From contig NZ_JAGJEH010000010.1 in NCBI RefSeq assembly GCF_018100925.1, positions 62,001 to 126,000 of the forward strand: a stretch of 64,000 nucleotides of DNA, in the 5' to 3' direction. The stretch comes from Pseudoalteromonas luteoviolacea. Its GTDB lineage: Bacteria; Pseudomonadota; Gammaproteobacteria; Enterobacterales; Alteromonadaceae. How positions within the stretch are numbered: position 1 is the first letter of the stretch; each line of letters begins with the position of its first letter. Shown here piece after piece: positions 1 to 8,121 of the stretch. Both the position numbers and the translations under genes were made by a program. Below the pieces are notes generated by a model. It saw only the letters and a program-made list of their open reading frames with translations, was not told where the DNA came from and did no database searches.

Positions 1-175
1 TAACAAACTTTGGGTTAATATTTGATTGGTTGCACCAAGTATCGAAATCTGCTTCGGTACGTCTTGGGCTTGCCACGGCAATAACAAAGTAATTGTTTTC
101 TACGAGCTTTTGGGTAATTGCAGTACCTATACCACCTAAAGCGCCTGTTACTACTGCTATTTTTTGATTTTCCAT
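1..175 (-). CDS. SDR-family reductase, PhaB-like, N-terminal part only
   Basis: The first 58 codons of a short-chain dehydrogenase run off the left edge on the minus strand; the ATG is at 175-173. The Rossmann dinucleotide-binding motif TGALGGIGTAI starts near residue 10, after the first beta strand (KIAVV). The TGxxGGIGTAI wording is close to acetoacetyl-CoA reductases (PhaB, NADPH-dependent reduction of acetoacetyl-CoA for polyhydroxyalkanoate synthesis). Another SDR such as a FabG paralogue is possible because the catalytic Tyr-Lys region lies outside the window. A 66-codon ORF on the same strand at 15-215 is in another frame and is a shadow. Confidence 0.75.
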   Translation of the reverse strand, partial: MENQKIAVVTGALGGIGTAITQKLVENNYFVIAVASPRRTEADFDTWCNQSNINPKFV

Positions 176-715
176 AATATGCTGTTCCGAACATAAAGTG
201 GCAAAACAACTGCACAACTAAGCCACAAATTCACTGAAGCCTATAGGCATTCAGCAGGGGTTAAAACTAACGCTATTGTTCATGCCTATTGTGACGAAAT
301 AATAACTAATTTGTTTAATATAAAAGACAAATTCTCATCATTTTGTATGTGATATAGGCACGAGACCACTGCGATGGTCACTCAAAGCGCAATGAACAAT
401 GTTAATTTTAGACTAATAACTCAAATTTAAAAATGTAAAATCAAATTTGTCTAACCAATTGTCCAAATACGCGTGCAGTAAGTAATAGTCGGTATTTAAA
501 ATTTCGGTATTAGACTAAAGGCTAGTAGACACAAATTAATTCAAAGTTGATATTTTAAATCTATAAATATCAATGTTTTATTTGTTTTTGTGGAGGTAAA
601 AAACAAATAAAAAAACTATCATTTGGATCAATTAAAATCACACTATTTCAGTTTTGGGTAATTTATTTTGGACTATAATTTATCTAAAATGCATGTTCAG
701 TTTGAGGGTTATGAT
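176..715. other. Intergenic region, AT-rich, with one AT-only hairpin
   Basis: No convincing gene is visible between the phaB-like start and the rhodanese gene; it should hold the two divergent promoters. The clearest structure is an inverted repeat at 576-612: TTTTATTTGTTTTT, a 9-base loop containing GGAGG, then AAAAACAAATAAAA. A shorter inverted repeat GACCA-N6-TGGTC lies near 364-379. Neither is followed by a run of T typical of a strong terminator. Confidence 0.5.
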
Positions 716-1123
716 ATGTTGCATGAAAGACGCTTTAAGAGCACATTATTTTTTTATAAGCTATTGATAGCTATGTCAATATTATTTAGTTCGTTTTCTT
801 ATGCGGATATCAAGGTAGTCAGTGCTAAAGATCTTTTAATTAACCAAATGTCAGCAAAGCCTCATACCATCATAGATGTACGTACGCCTGAGGAGTTTGC
901 AAACGGTCACTTAAAAGGTGCACTCAATATCCCTTACGATCAGATAGCTGCACAGTCGTTTTTACTCGCAAAGCTAAAAGACAAAACGTTAGTGGTGTAT
1001 TGCCGTTCCGGTCGCAGGGCAAATATCTTCGAGCGTGCTTTGCTTGAGCAGGGGTTCAAATTGTTACACTTGGAAGGGGATATGCTAGGGTGGCAAGGAC
1101 AAGGGCTACCAGTTGTAAAGTGA
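716..1123 (+). CDS. Secreted single-domain rhodanese-like protein
   Basis: A small rhodanese domain protein of about 135 aa. The ATG at 716 is preferred over an upstream in-frame TTG at 668 because GAGGGT lies about 10 bases before it and it begins a typical signal peptide (MLHERRFKS, hydrophobic core LLIAMSILFSSF, cleavage after SYA). The mature part has the rhodanese beginning IIDVRTPEEF and the active-site loop CRSGRR, whose Cys would carry the persulfide. Periplasmic single-domain rhodaneses (PspE type) transfer sulfane sulfur or reduce thiol adducts; the physiological substrate cannot be read from the sequence. The gene is convergent with the ene-reductase downstream, 21 bases away. Confidence 0.85.
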   Translation: MLHERRFKSTLFFYKLLIAMSILFSSFSYADIKVVSAKDLLINQMSAKPHTIIDVRTPEEFANGHLKGALNIPYDQIAAQSFLLAKLKDKTLVVYCRSGRRANIFERALLEQGFKLLHLEGDMLGWQGQGLPVVK

Positions 1124-1144
1124 TAACCCTAAAAGTGGCTAGAT

Positions 1145-2188
1145 TTATACAAGTGAAGAGAGCATTTCTTCACTGTACTCTACTAATGGCTGGTGATTTT
1201 TAACTCTTTCAATATAATCTGGGTTGGCAATGAGTGGTCTACCAATTGCTAGTAAGTCAAAACGGTCCGATTGAATCGCTTCTGCACCGGTTTGTGGTGT
1301 AAAGCCACCAACACCGACCAATGTTTTGTTGTAGCGACTTCTAACATAATCGGATGCTCTCCCTCCAAGGTGTTCGAAAGTCATTTGGTCGTCGAAAATA
1401 CCAATATGCAGAAATGCCAAATCACGTTTTTCCAATTCAGGTAACAAATAGTCGAAAACCTCTTTATCACGCGAGTCTGGCTGCATATTAAAATAGGCTC
1501 CCGGTGATAGACGCAAAGCTGTGCGATGGTAACCAATTTGGTCTGCTATAGCATCAACGACTTCTAGCGCAAATCGGCTCATATTTTCTGGTGTCTCGCC
1601 ATACTGGTCGACTCGTTTGTTGCTATCAAAATGTAAAAATTGATCTATGAGGTAGCCATTTGCGCCGTGGATCTCTACACCATCGAAACCAGCTTCGATT
1701 GCGTTTGCGGCTGCTTGAGCATAGTCGTGGATCAACTCTTCAATTTGTGCCACCGTCGCTGGAGTCGGAGTGATATAAGTCAATTCACGCATGCGGGGTA
1801 CGGTCCCTTCGACAGCTTCTGCACTGGGCGCAATGACTTCTTCACCAGAGAAAAAGAAAGGATGGGCCACTCGACCTGTATGCCACAACTGAGCAAAAAT
1901 CTTGCCTCCCTTTTGGTGTACAGCATCGGTCACTTTTCTCCAACCTGTGACCTGCTCGTTCGTGAATAAACCAGGAGTATTTGGGTAACCCTGAGCATCA
2001 GGGCGAATGATAGTGGCTTCTGAAATGATTAAACCTGTGTCCGCACGTCGCGCATAATATGCGGCCATTTCCTCAGTTGGCACTAGATCTTCATCCGCCA
2101 TACATCTTGTAAGTGGTGCCATAAGTACCCGGTTTTGTAGTGAAATAGCCGAATTCAGTTGATAAGGTTGAAATAGAATATCTGTCAT
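1145..2188 (-). CDS. nemA: Old Yellow Enzyme family alkene reductase (N-ethylmaleimide reductase type)
   Basis: A 347-aa FMN-dependent TIM-barrel ene-reductase. Visible family signatures are the APLTR motif (T27) near the flavin, QLWHTGR (residues 100-106), the substrate-binding His-Asn pair in HGAN (H174, N177), LRLSPG (R226), and C-terminal GVGGF and AIGRPLIANPDY for the FMN phosphate. Such enzymes reduce activated C=C bonds of quinones, maleimides, nitro compounds and other electrophiles with NAD(P)H in the cytosol. It is divergent from a TetR regulator, with three palindromic operators between them, the same arrangement as nemR-nemA electrophile-response loci. Length and start agree with the family. 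Confidence 0.9.
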   Translation of the reverse strand: MTDILFQPYQLNSAISLQNRVLMAPLTRCMADEDLVPTEEMAAYYARRADTGLIISEATIIRPDAQGYPNTPGLFTNEQVTGWRKVTDAVHQKGGKIFAQLWHTGRVAHPFFFSGEEVIAPSAEAVEGTVPRMRELTYITPTPATVAQIEELIHDYAQAAANAIEAGFDGVEIHGANGYLIDQFLHFDSNKRVDQYGETPENMSRFALEVVDAIADQIGYHRTALRLSPGAYFNMQPDSRDKEVFDYLLPELEKRDLAFLHIGIFDDQMTFEHLGGRASDYVRSRYNKTLVGVGGFTPQTGAEAIQSDRFDLLAIGRPLIANPDYIERVKNHQPLVEYSEEMLSSLV

Positions 2189-2204
2189 GGGTTGTTCTCT
2201 TTAT

Positions 2205-2271
2205 TTGAATGTTTGTTCAAGATAGCCTTATTTGAATGATCATTCAAGAGCTATTTTGAACATTTGTTCAA
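2205..2271. promoter_or_regulatory. Three tandem TetR-type operators TTGAA-N6-TTCAA
   Basis: Three 16-bp palindromes lie between the divergent nemA and TetR genes: TTGAATGTTTGTTCAA at 2205-2220, TTGAATGATCATTCAA (perfect) at 2232-2247, and TTGAACATTTGTTCAA at 2256-2271. All fit TTGAA-N6-TTCAA, with centres 27 and 24 bp apart. This is the expected size and placement for a TetR dimer site controlling both genes; the assignment to the adjacent regulator is inferred. Confidence 0.8.
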
Positions 2272-2312
2272 ATTTGTTTAAGATATACCTAAATGATTTA
2301 CCTGAGTAGCCT

Positions 2313-2894
2313 ATGAGAAGTGCAGAGTTCAACCGAGAAGCCGTATTAAGAGCTGCCATGAATGCGTTTATGGAAAAAGGGTTTAACAAGACCAGCATGC
2401 AAGATTTGAAGCAAGCGACAGGTCTGCACCCGGGATCAATATACTGTGCTTTTGAAAATAAAAAGGGGCTCTTGCTCGCGGCGTTAGAGCAGTATAATTT
2501 GGATCGAAACGCTGAACTGCAAGCTATCTTCAGCAATGAAAATGATGCAAAAAGTGGGTTAAGCGCTTATTTGAGTAATATTGTGGCTGAATGCGTAAGC
2601 GGTGATCCGACCCAATCTTGTCTAAGCCAAAAAGCCATCAATGAGATTGCGCAGACAGATGAACAAGCGCAAGCTGTACTCAGTCAACAGTGCGTTATGT
2701 GGCAAAGCGTTATGAGAGATGTTTTTGTTCAAGCTGGTGAAGAGGGAGATCTCACTGGTACGCGTTTACCTGAACAACGTGCGCAAAGCTTAATTGTCGG
2801 TATTTATGGCCTAAGAACATTCTCGCAGGCGCAAAAAGATCCAAGTGTTATATCGGAAATTGCTGAACAATTGCTCATTGATGTTTGTCGGTAA
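2313..2894 (+). CDS. TetR/AcrR family repressor, NemR-like
   Basis: A 193-aa regulator. The N-terminal TetR HTH spans about residues 8-55 (AVLRAAMNAFMEKGFNKTSMQDLKQ, then GSIYCAFENKKGL). The C-terminal ligand/dimer domain contains C94 and C103; C103, in QSCLSQ, lies close to the position of the redox-active Cys106 of E. coli NemR, so a thiol switch is plausible but not shown. The gene diverges from the ene-reductase, with three TTGAA-N6-TTCAA palindromes in between, so it probably represses both genes and is released by electrophiles or hypochlorite-like oxidants. It is the sole gene on its strand here. Confidence 0.85.
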   Translation: MRSAEFNREAVLRAAMNAFMEKGFNKTSMQDLKQATGLHPGSIYCAFENKKGLLLAALEQYNLDRNAELQAIFSNENDAKSGLSAYLSNIVAECVSGDPTQSCLSQKAINEIAQTDEQAQAVLSQQCVMWQSVMRDVFVQAGEEGDLTGTRLPEQRAQSLIVGIYGLRTFSQAQKDPSVISEIAEQLLIDVCR

Positions 2895-3067
2895 AGTCTT
2901 TATCTGGACAGTAGACGTGAGCACAGGGCTCAGCTCAGGCAAAATTTACTTATATCATTGTTCTATTAGACATTATTACTAGCTATAAAGGCTAGCTCTG
3001 TTGAAGACTTTGGTATAGTCTATGAATTCTTTTGGTTATTAGTTAATTAAATGGAAATCATAGTGAT

Positions 3068-3937
3068 ATGGAATATCAATTTTCTAATGCAGCTTTAAAC
3101 ATTAGGAACCAAAGCCTTAAAGTGGATGGTAAAAGTGTCGCACTGGAAGAGCGCACGTTTAAGTTGTTAGTTTATTTAATTGATACTCGGCCTAAAGTTT
3201 GCACGCAGGATGAACTTGTCGCTTATTTATGGCCAGATTCTGTGGTTTCACCTTGGTCATTACCCCGCTTAATATCTGATACACGCAGTTTGTTACGACG
3301 CCTTGGTGTGGAGCAGGATTTGATATTCACTGTTCGAGGCCAAGGATATAAATTCAACCCTGAAATCGCCGTCAGCTTCGAGCATGTATCTGAGGATACT
3401 AGGATTCAACTAGAGCAGCTAAGAGCAGAGCACAGCTCAGATGGGGTCCACTTGAAGTTTTGGATAGGTGTCACTTTACTAATGTGCTCAGCATGTATTT
3501 GGTTGGTGATAAATCAGTCAGTTATACACCAACAAAATACGAGCTTCAAAGCCAGTGAACCGACAGATGCGAAAGGACGTATTCTGTGGGTAGACGACAA
3601 TCCGAAAAATAATGTCAAAGAGCAAGGCTATTTTTTGAATCAAAAAATAGGCGTTTATAACACCACATCAACCCAAGAAGCCCTGTTACTGTTAAGTATG
3701 TACGAGTACACCGTCGTGATCTCTGATATGGGCCGAGATGGTGAGCCCTTGGCTGGGTTAAAGCTGCTTAAAGCGATGCGCTCAACAGGAGATCAGACGC
3801 CATTTTACGTTTACACCTGGGTTGAATCAGAAAAACAAAAAGAGGTTATTTTGTCAGCCGGCGGGCAGGGAGTCGCGACAAAAAAGCGGGAGTTATATGA
3901 CTATATATTACTGCACTTTAATGATGAAAAAATTTAG
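3068..3937 (+). CDS. ToxR/CadC-like winged helix protein with one TM and a receiver-like C-terminal domain
   Basis: A 289-aa protein. Residues about 5-98 are an OmpR/ToxR-type winged helix (SVALEERTFKLLVYLID, DELVAYLWPDSVVS, TVRGQGYKF). A single hydrophobic segment lies at about 131-149. The C-terminal part (171-289) resembles a CheY-like receiver: acidic pair in ILWVDDNP (D176/D177), candidate phosphoacceptor D220 in VVISDMGRDG, T250 in YVYT, and K272/K273 after GVAT. ToxR-family topology would put the receiver-like domain in the periplasm, which is unusual because response-regulator phosphorylation is cytoplasmic. Target genes are unknown. A single gene with a 120-base tail carrying a hairpin. 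Confidence 0.75.
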   Translation: MEYQFSNAALNIRNQSLKVDGKSVALEERTFKLLVYLIDTRPKVCTQDELVAYLWPDSVVSPWSLPRLISDTRSLLRRLGVEQDLIFTVRGQGYKFNPEIAVSFEHVSEDTRIQLEQLRAEHSSDGVHLKFWIGVTLLMCSACIWLVINQSVIHQQNTSFKASEPTDAKGRILWVDDNPKNNVKEQGYFLNQKIGVYNTTSTQEALLLLSMYEYTVVISDMGRDGEPLAGLKLLKAMRSTGDQTPFYVYTWVESEKQKEVILSAGGQGVATKKRELYDYILLHFNDEKI

Positions 3938-4005
3938 TTTGAATTTTTAAGTATATGATTATTTTACTTTTCAATTTAATTCAAAGGGATTCAAGGGACA
4001 AATTC

Positions 4006-4062
4006 ATGCAACTATGTCAACGTTGTATAGCTGCTCTCTTACAGCAAATGTCTTGGCCTTAA
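4006..4062 (+). CDS. Possible 18-codon leader-like ORF
   Basis: ATG at 4006 is preceded by AGGGA about 8 bases upstream and encodes an 18-residue peptide rich in Cys and Gln (starts MQLCQRC, ends MSWP), stopping at TAA 4060-4062. The stop codon lies within the left arm of a strong hairpin at 4055-4097. The layout resembles a transcription-attenuator leader peptide, yet the next gene downstream is convergent. It may be chance inside the trailer of the winged-helix gene. Confidence 0.25.
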   Translation: MQLCQRCIAALLQQMSWP

Positions 4063-4107
4063 CACTAATACTGTGGTGGGTATTTTGTGTTAAGGCCGTT
4101 TTATTTT
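4055..4107 (+). terminator. Rho-independent terminator-like hairpin
   Basis: Perfect 11-bp stem GGCCTTAACAC (4055-4065) and GTGTTAAGGCC (4087-4097), 21-base loop, followed by GTTTTATTTTATT on the plus strand. It would end transcription from the winged-helix gene just before the convergent cmoM stop codon. Confidence 0.65.
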
Positions 4108-4903
4108 ATTGGTCTGGCTTCAAGAGCAAATGGGTATACCTGCCAATTGAGGCATACGGCTCCGCTCTATTGTATTTAAGTTCAAGTGCCAATAGTTCAT
4201 CGAATTGCTCGTCTGCTTTATTCGTTTCACGTAAATAGTCATGAAAACAACGAACGCCCGTCTTACTTAAAGTGCGTAAACACAGTTCGGCGAGCCAACT
4301 ATCTACATGCTCACTTTCAAGTGGCTGGTTGGGGCTCAGGCCCACTTTTTGTTTGACCTGAAGACCATTTGAAACATAATCAAAATTACCGTAGACCATA
4401 TTGGCCAGTCGTTGCGCTGATTTGTTAAAGTACATTAAGGACAAAATACCATCTGGCTTTAAACATTTATTAAGGATTGTCACAGCCGTCTTTTGTTCCA
4501 CAATCCACTCTAGTACGGCATGGCAAAGTACAAGGTCAAACTGCCCGAGATTTAATTCTGCGAGCTCTTGCAGCGGTGCATTGATTAACGACAGTGATGA
4601 AATATTCCTAGCTTCGGCGCGCTCTTTGGCAATGGCTAACATTTGCGCAGAGACATCAAGTAAAATAACTTCATGGCCGAGTTCAGCTAAATATAGCGAC
4701 AGTTGCCCTTGCCCACCTCCAGCATCTAAAATTCTCAGAGGCTTACTGTCGAAATGTTCGTCCAGCAATTCATCCAAGTCTCGTTTTAGAACCGCTTCTC
4801 GGATCTTGCCTTTACTCGTGCCGTAAATGTTATTCTTAAATTTTCCGGCAATATCGCAAAAATTGCGATCTGTTGGCGCGGAGGTGGAGTACTTTTTAGC
4901 CAT
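4106..4903 (-). CDS. cmoM: tRNA 5-carboxymethoxyuridine methyltransferase
   Basis: A SAM-dependent class I methyltransferase of 265 aa, very close in motif order to E. coli CmoM: DRNFCDIAGKFKNNIYGTSKG at the N-terminus, motif I LDAGGGQGQ, then HAVLEW, GNFDYV, KTGVRCFHDYLRE and GRYTHL. CmoM methylates cmo5U34 to mcmo5U34 in the wobble position of several tRNAs. I take the ATG at 4903; the longer reading begins with a TTG at 4936 inside the upstream Nif3 gene. The gap to that gene is 7 bases, so the pair is probably co-transcribed. Confidence 0.88.
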   Translation of the reverse strand: MAKKYSTSAPTDRNFCDIAGKFKNNIYGTSKGKIREAVLKRDLDELLDEHFDSKPLRILDAGGGQGQLSLYLAELGHEVILLDVSAQMLAIAKERAEARNISSLSLINAPLQELAELNLGQFDLVLCHAVLEWIVEQKTAVTILNKCLKPDGILSLMYFNKSAQRLANMVYGNFDYVSNGLQVKQKVGLSPNQPLESEHVDSWLAELCLRTLSKTGVRCFHDYLRETNKADEQFDELLALELKYNRAEPYASIGRYTHLLLKPDQ

Positions 4904-4910
4904 GTTACAT

Positions 4911-5666
4911 TTATACCGGGTTATTGATGTCGACAAATTCTACATCTAGGTCATATTTATCGGCTAAGTATTCACCTAGGGCTTTCACTCCGTATCGCTC
5001 TGTCGCGTGGTGTCCAGCTGCAAAAAAGTGGATCCCTTGCTCATTGGAGCTGTGAATTGTTTGTTCTGATGCTTCGCCTGTCAGGTAGGCATCGATACCT
5101 TGACTCGCAGCTAAGTCGATGAAGCTTTGCCCACCACCTGTGCACCAAGCAATGGTTTTAATAAGATGATCGCCAGCTTGATTAACTAGCGGCTTTCGAT
5201 CTAACTTATCTTCTATTAGCTTCGCGAACTCAGCTACTGTCATCGGGTTTTTGAGTTTTCCTTTAACCGCAACACTGTTTTTGTTCCACGGCTCTAATGG
5301 GCGCTCAATTTCTAGGTCTAACAATTTTCCGAGCTGTGCATTGTTTCCTAGCTCGGGGTGCACATCAAGGGGTAAATGATAAGCAAGAAGGTTGATATCA
5401 TGCGTTAAGAGGCTTTGGATTCGGCGCTTTTTCATGCCTGTAATTGATTGCTCTTCGCCTTTCCAAAAATATCCGTGGTGTACCAAAAGTGCGTCGGCGT
5501 TCTTTTCTATTGCGACATCAATCAACGCTTGGCTTGCGGTGACACCGGTGATTACTTTTTTGATGTTGTCTTTACCCTCGACTTGTAACCCATTTGGGCA
5601 AAAGTCACTTATCTGGAAGGGCTTGAGTAATTCAGTAAGTTGGTTGACTAATTTTTTGCGCTGCAT
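4911..5666 (-). CDS. Nif3-like dinuclear metal-centre hexameric protein (YbgI type)
   Basis: A 251-aa Nif3/YbgI family protein. The metal ligands are in place: H63-H64 (LLVHHGYFW), H97 and D101 (AYHLPLDVHPELG), and C-terminal H219/H220 and E223 (AGHHATERYG), matching the dinuclear centre of E. coli YbgI. The family is annotated as GTP cyclohydrolase 1 type 2, but its real substrate is unsettled; it forms toroidal hexamers in the cytosol. The gene precedes cmoM by 7 bases on the same strand. Confidence 0.9.
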   Translation of the reverse strand: MQRKKLVNQLTELLKPFQISDFCPNGLQVEGKDNIKKVITGVTASQALIDVAIEKNADALLVHHGYFWKGEEQSITGMKKRRIQSLLTHDINLLAYHLPLDVHPELGNNAQLGKLLDLEIERPLEPWNKNSVAVKGKLKNPMTVAEFAKLIEDKLDRKPLVNQAGDHLIKTIAWCTGGGQSFIDLAASQGIDAYLTGEASEQTIHSSNEQGIHFFAAGHHATERYGVKALGEYLADKYDLDVEFVDINNPV

Positions 5667-5831
5667 AATGGCCCCTAACGGCGATAAAAACGCATAGTTT
5701 AGCGTTTTTTTTCACGAAGAAAAGTGGATATTTAGATTGGTAAAACTTGGTTTTTGGGGTTACTACCGTTTGTGCTTTGCAAGAAATAGACTAGTTTTAT
5801 TCAGACTAACTAGCAACTGAGAGACAGTAAA

Positions 5832-6299
5832 ATGGCCGTGAACGCAATTCCCGAAGGCTATCATGCTTTAACACCGTACCTTATTGTGCAAGGAGCTACA
5901 CAGGCAATTCAATTTTATCAAAAGGTATTTGCAGCCGAGTTGGTATTACAAATGAATATGCCAGATGGTGGTGTTGCCCATGCAGAGCTTAAAATAGGTA
6001 ATTCCCACCTAATGATCAGCGATGAATGTCCCGACATGCATTTTAAAGGACCTAATCAACTTGGTGGTACGCCCGTTACTTTGATGCACTATGTTGAAGA
6101 TGTGGATATGGTATTTTCTCAAGCCTTGGCAATGGGGGCAAAAGAGCTCAGAGCAGTAGAGAATCAATTCTACGGTGATAGAGCAGGCACACTTGAAGAT
6201 CCATTTGGCCATATTTGGACGATCGCAACTCATATTGAAGATTTAAGTGAATTGGAACTACAAGAACGGATGAGTGAATATATGTCTAAGCAGGGTTAA
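5832..6299 (+). CDS. VOC family protein (PhnB/glyoxalase-like fold)
   Basis: A 155-aa protein with the vicinal-oxygen-chelate fold: two beta-alpha-beta-beta-beta repeats beginning LTPYLIVQGATQAIQFYQKVFAAEL (about 12-36) and PVTLMHYVEDVDMVFSQALAMGA (about 78-102), ending in EDPFGHIWTIATH. The wording is that of the PhnB subgroup, which usually lacks glyoxalase activity and has no agreed substrate. GAGA lies before the ATG. A single gene convergent with the GST. Confidence 0.8.
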   Translation: MAVNAIPEGYHALTPYLIVQGATQAIQFYQKVFAAELVLQMNMPDGGVAHAELKIGNSHLMISDECPDMHFKGPNQLGGTPVTLMHYVEDVDMVFSQALAMGAKELRAVENQFYGDRAGTLEDPFGHIWTIATHIEDLSELELQERMSEYMSKQG

Positions 6300-6347
6300 T
6301 AGTGAGTGTATAAGCCCCACCCAAATGAGGCTCACGCAGTAACCTTG

Positions 6348-7217
6348 TTATTTAGTTGTAGGTTGGTCTTGGACTTTTGACTCAAAGTCGCGGCTGTCAT
6401 GGCGTTCATGAAGCTGCTCGTGATCTTCTCCCCAAGTGCGATTAACCATGCGCCCTTTTTTCACAGCAGGCCTTGCAGAGATTTGCTTGGCCCAACGGAG
6501 CACATTAGGATATGCCTGCACGTCTAAAAATTCTGCTGCTTCATATAAATCACCTTCTACAAGTACCCCATACCATGGCCATATAGCCATATCCGCTATG
6601 GTATAGTCATCACCACACAAGTAACGATTATCTTGCAAATGAATATTCAATACGTCCAACTGCCTTTTTACTTCCATGGCGTAACGATCAATTGGGTACT
6701 GAAACTTCTCAGGCGCATACGCGTAAAAGTGGCCAAACCCACCACCCAAAAGAGGTGCTGATCCCATTTGCCAGAATAGCCAATTAAGGCACTTTGTTCG
6801 ATCTTCAAGTTCACTAGGAATAAACTCACAAAACTTTTCTGCTAGATAAAGTAAGATTGAACCTGATTCAAACACATTTATCGCAGGTTGGTGTGTGGTA
6901 TCAACCAAAGCGGGTATTTTCGAGTTTGGGTTGATACCTGTAAATCCCGAAGAGAATTGTTCACCTTCCATAATGTCGATAAGAAATGCATCATATTCTG
7001 CTCCAGATATCCCTTTTTCAAGCAACTCTTCTAATAAAATAGTGACTTTAACTCCATTTGGGGTTGCCAATGAATATAGCTGTAAAGGGTGTTTTCCTGT
7101 TGGCAGTGTTTGTTCAAAACGGTGACCAGCCGTAGGTCTATTGATGTTTGCAAATTTACCGCCATTTCCGGCTTCCCATTGCCACACTTTTTCTGGGGTA
7201 TAGGTGTTCTGTGCCAT
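6348..7217 (-). CDS. yghU: YghU-type glutathione S-transferase / disulfide-bond oxidoreductase
   Basis: A 289-aa GST of the Nu/YghU class. It has the long N-terminal extension (YTPEKVWQWEAGNGGKFANINRPTAGHRFEQTLPTG), then a thioredoxin fold (about 45-130) with the glutathione-binding GINPNSKIPALVD and FESGSILLYLAEKF, then the alpha-helical domain (about 140-265) with DYTIADMAIWPWYG. E. coli YghU and YfcG bind two glutathiones and reduce disulfides or organic peroxides. The product is expected to be cytosolic. Single gene. Confidence 0.9.
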   Translation of the reverse strand: MAQNTYTPEKVWQWEAGNGGKFANINRPTAGHRFEQTLPTGKHPLQLYSLATPNGVKVTILLEELLEKGISGAEYDAFLIDIMEGEQFSSGFTGINPNSKIPALVDTTHQPAINVFESGSILLYLAEKFCEFIPSELEDRTKCLNWLFWQMGSAPLLGGGFGHFYAYAPEKFQYPIDRYAMEVKRQLDVLNIHLQDNRYLCGDDYTIADMAIWPWYGVLVEGDLYEAAEFLDVQAYPNVLRWAKQISARPAVKKGRMVNRTWGEDHEQLHERHDSRDFESKVQDQPTTK

Positions 7218-7647
7218 ATCGTTTCCTATAGGTTTAGAAAAAACTTTGAAGTATCGACAGATGACCGTGATGATTTAAATTTTAGTTCACATAGCAAGAT
7301 TTACTTTGCACGATTGCTTCTCTAGAAGGTTTGGAAAAATTGCAAAACTTCCAATGACGTATAAGTCTCTGCGTTTTTTGATGTCGTCAAAGCGTGGCAT
7401 TGAATGTTATTTAGTCAATTATTTTTACTATTTGTTTTTGAGGAAATTAATGTTGTTCAATTTTTATAAGCTTGAATTTCAACTTGGTAGGTAAATTTAT
7501 AGGTATGGATGAATGAAAAGGAAACGAGTTTGAACTACGGTGATTATTTTTTAGTCCCTAAAGTGGGTTGTGTTTTTCGTTGTATTCGGTACATTGGTGT
7601 TAACAGTATTTTTGTTTTGTTAATTAATTTTAGAGGGACATGAGCAC
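7218..7647. other. Intergenic region, no gene recognised
   Basis: 430 bases between the divergent GST and secreted-protein genes, AT-rich. A TTG-initiated 62-codon ORF at 7306-7494 has no ribosome binding site or recognisable protein features. AGAGGGA at 7632-7638 is the ribosome binding site of the next gene. No repeat or strong hairpin was found. Confidence 0.5.
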
Positions 7648-8082
7648 ATGCGTATTTCTTTTCGTCCAATCATCTTATTTTTGACACTTCATTGTTCTTT
7701 TCTTGTTCATGCTGATGACAGCGCTGTCTCTGGTGTGGCCAGTGCCAAGGAGCAAGCTACTGAAAGGCGTATCGCTGGCTTATGGCATGATGTAAACAAC
7801 AGTAATTTTGCCAATGGTCATTTGATTGTGTCGCAACAGGGGAGTGAAGTTTTTACTGCGCATTACCTTGAGTTCAAAGGTATACCTTTTGTGGAGCACG
7901 GAGCGGGTAAGAGAGAGCAAGATACCATTACAGTTAAGGTCCAAGTAACACAACAGATCCCAGGCTGGACGACTGAAGGTGTCCATACATTAACTTTGTC
8001 TGAGGATGGGCAATATCTAATTGGAGAGTATTTTTCAGGGGGAAATAAAGGCCCTCTGAAGTTTAAAAAGGCAGGCAAATAA
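7648..8082 (+). CDS. Small secreted protein upstream of chitinase, unknown function
   Basis: A 144-aa protein with a classic signal peptide (MRISFRP, hydrophobic core IILFLTLHCSFLV, cleavage after VHA near residue 22). The mature part is about 120 residues, probably beta-rich, with no cysteine and no family I recognise. AGAGGGA sits 10 bases before the ATG. The chitinase starts 39 bases downstream on the same strand, so the two are likely co-transcribed and the product may act in chitin binding or breakdown; that role is inferred only from position. Confidence 0.65.
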   Translation: MRISFRPIILFLTLHCSFLVHADDSAVSGVASAKEQATERRIAGLWHDVNNSNFANGHLIVSQQGSEVFTAHYLEFKGIPFVEHGAGKREQDTITVKVQVTQQIPGWTTEGVHTLTLSEDGQYLIGEYFSGGNKGPLKFKKAGK

Positions 8083-8121
8083 TAACCTGTAAAACAAGAA
8101 AAACATGTAGAAGGAAATAAA

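Noticed and set aside
15..215. 66-codon minus-strand ORF
   Set aside because: It is another frame over the SDR gene start (ATG at 175); the SDR frame has a clear Rossmann motif.
4014..4238. 74-codon plus-strand ORF
   Set aside because: It covers the hairpin and the end of cmoM on the opposite strand; no family features.
7306..7494. 62-codon plus-strand ORF in an intergenic region
   Set aside because: TTG start, no ribosome binding site and no protein features.
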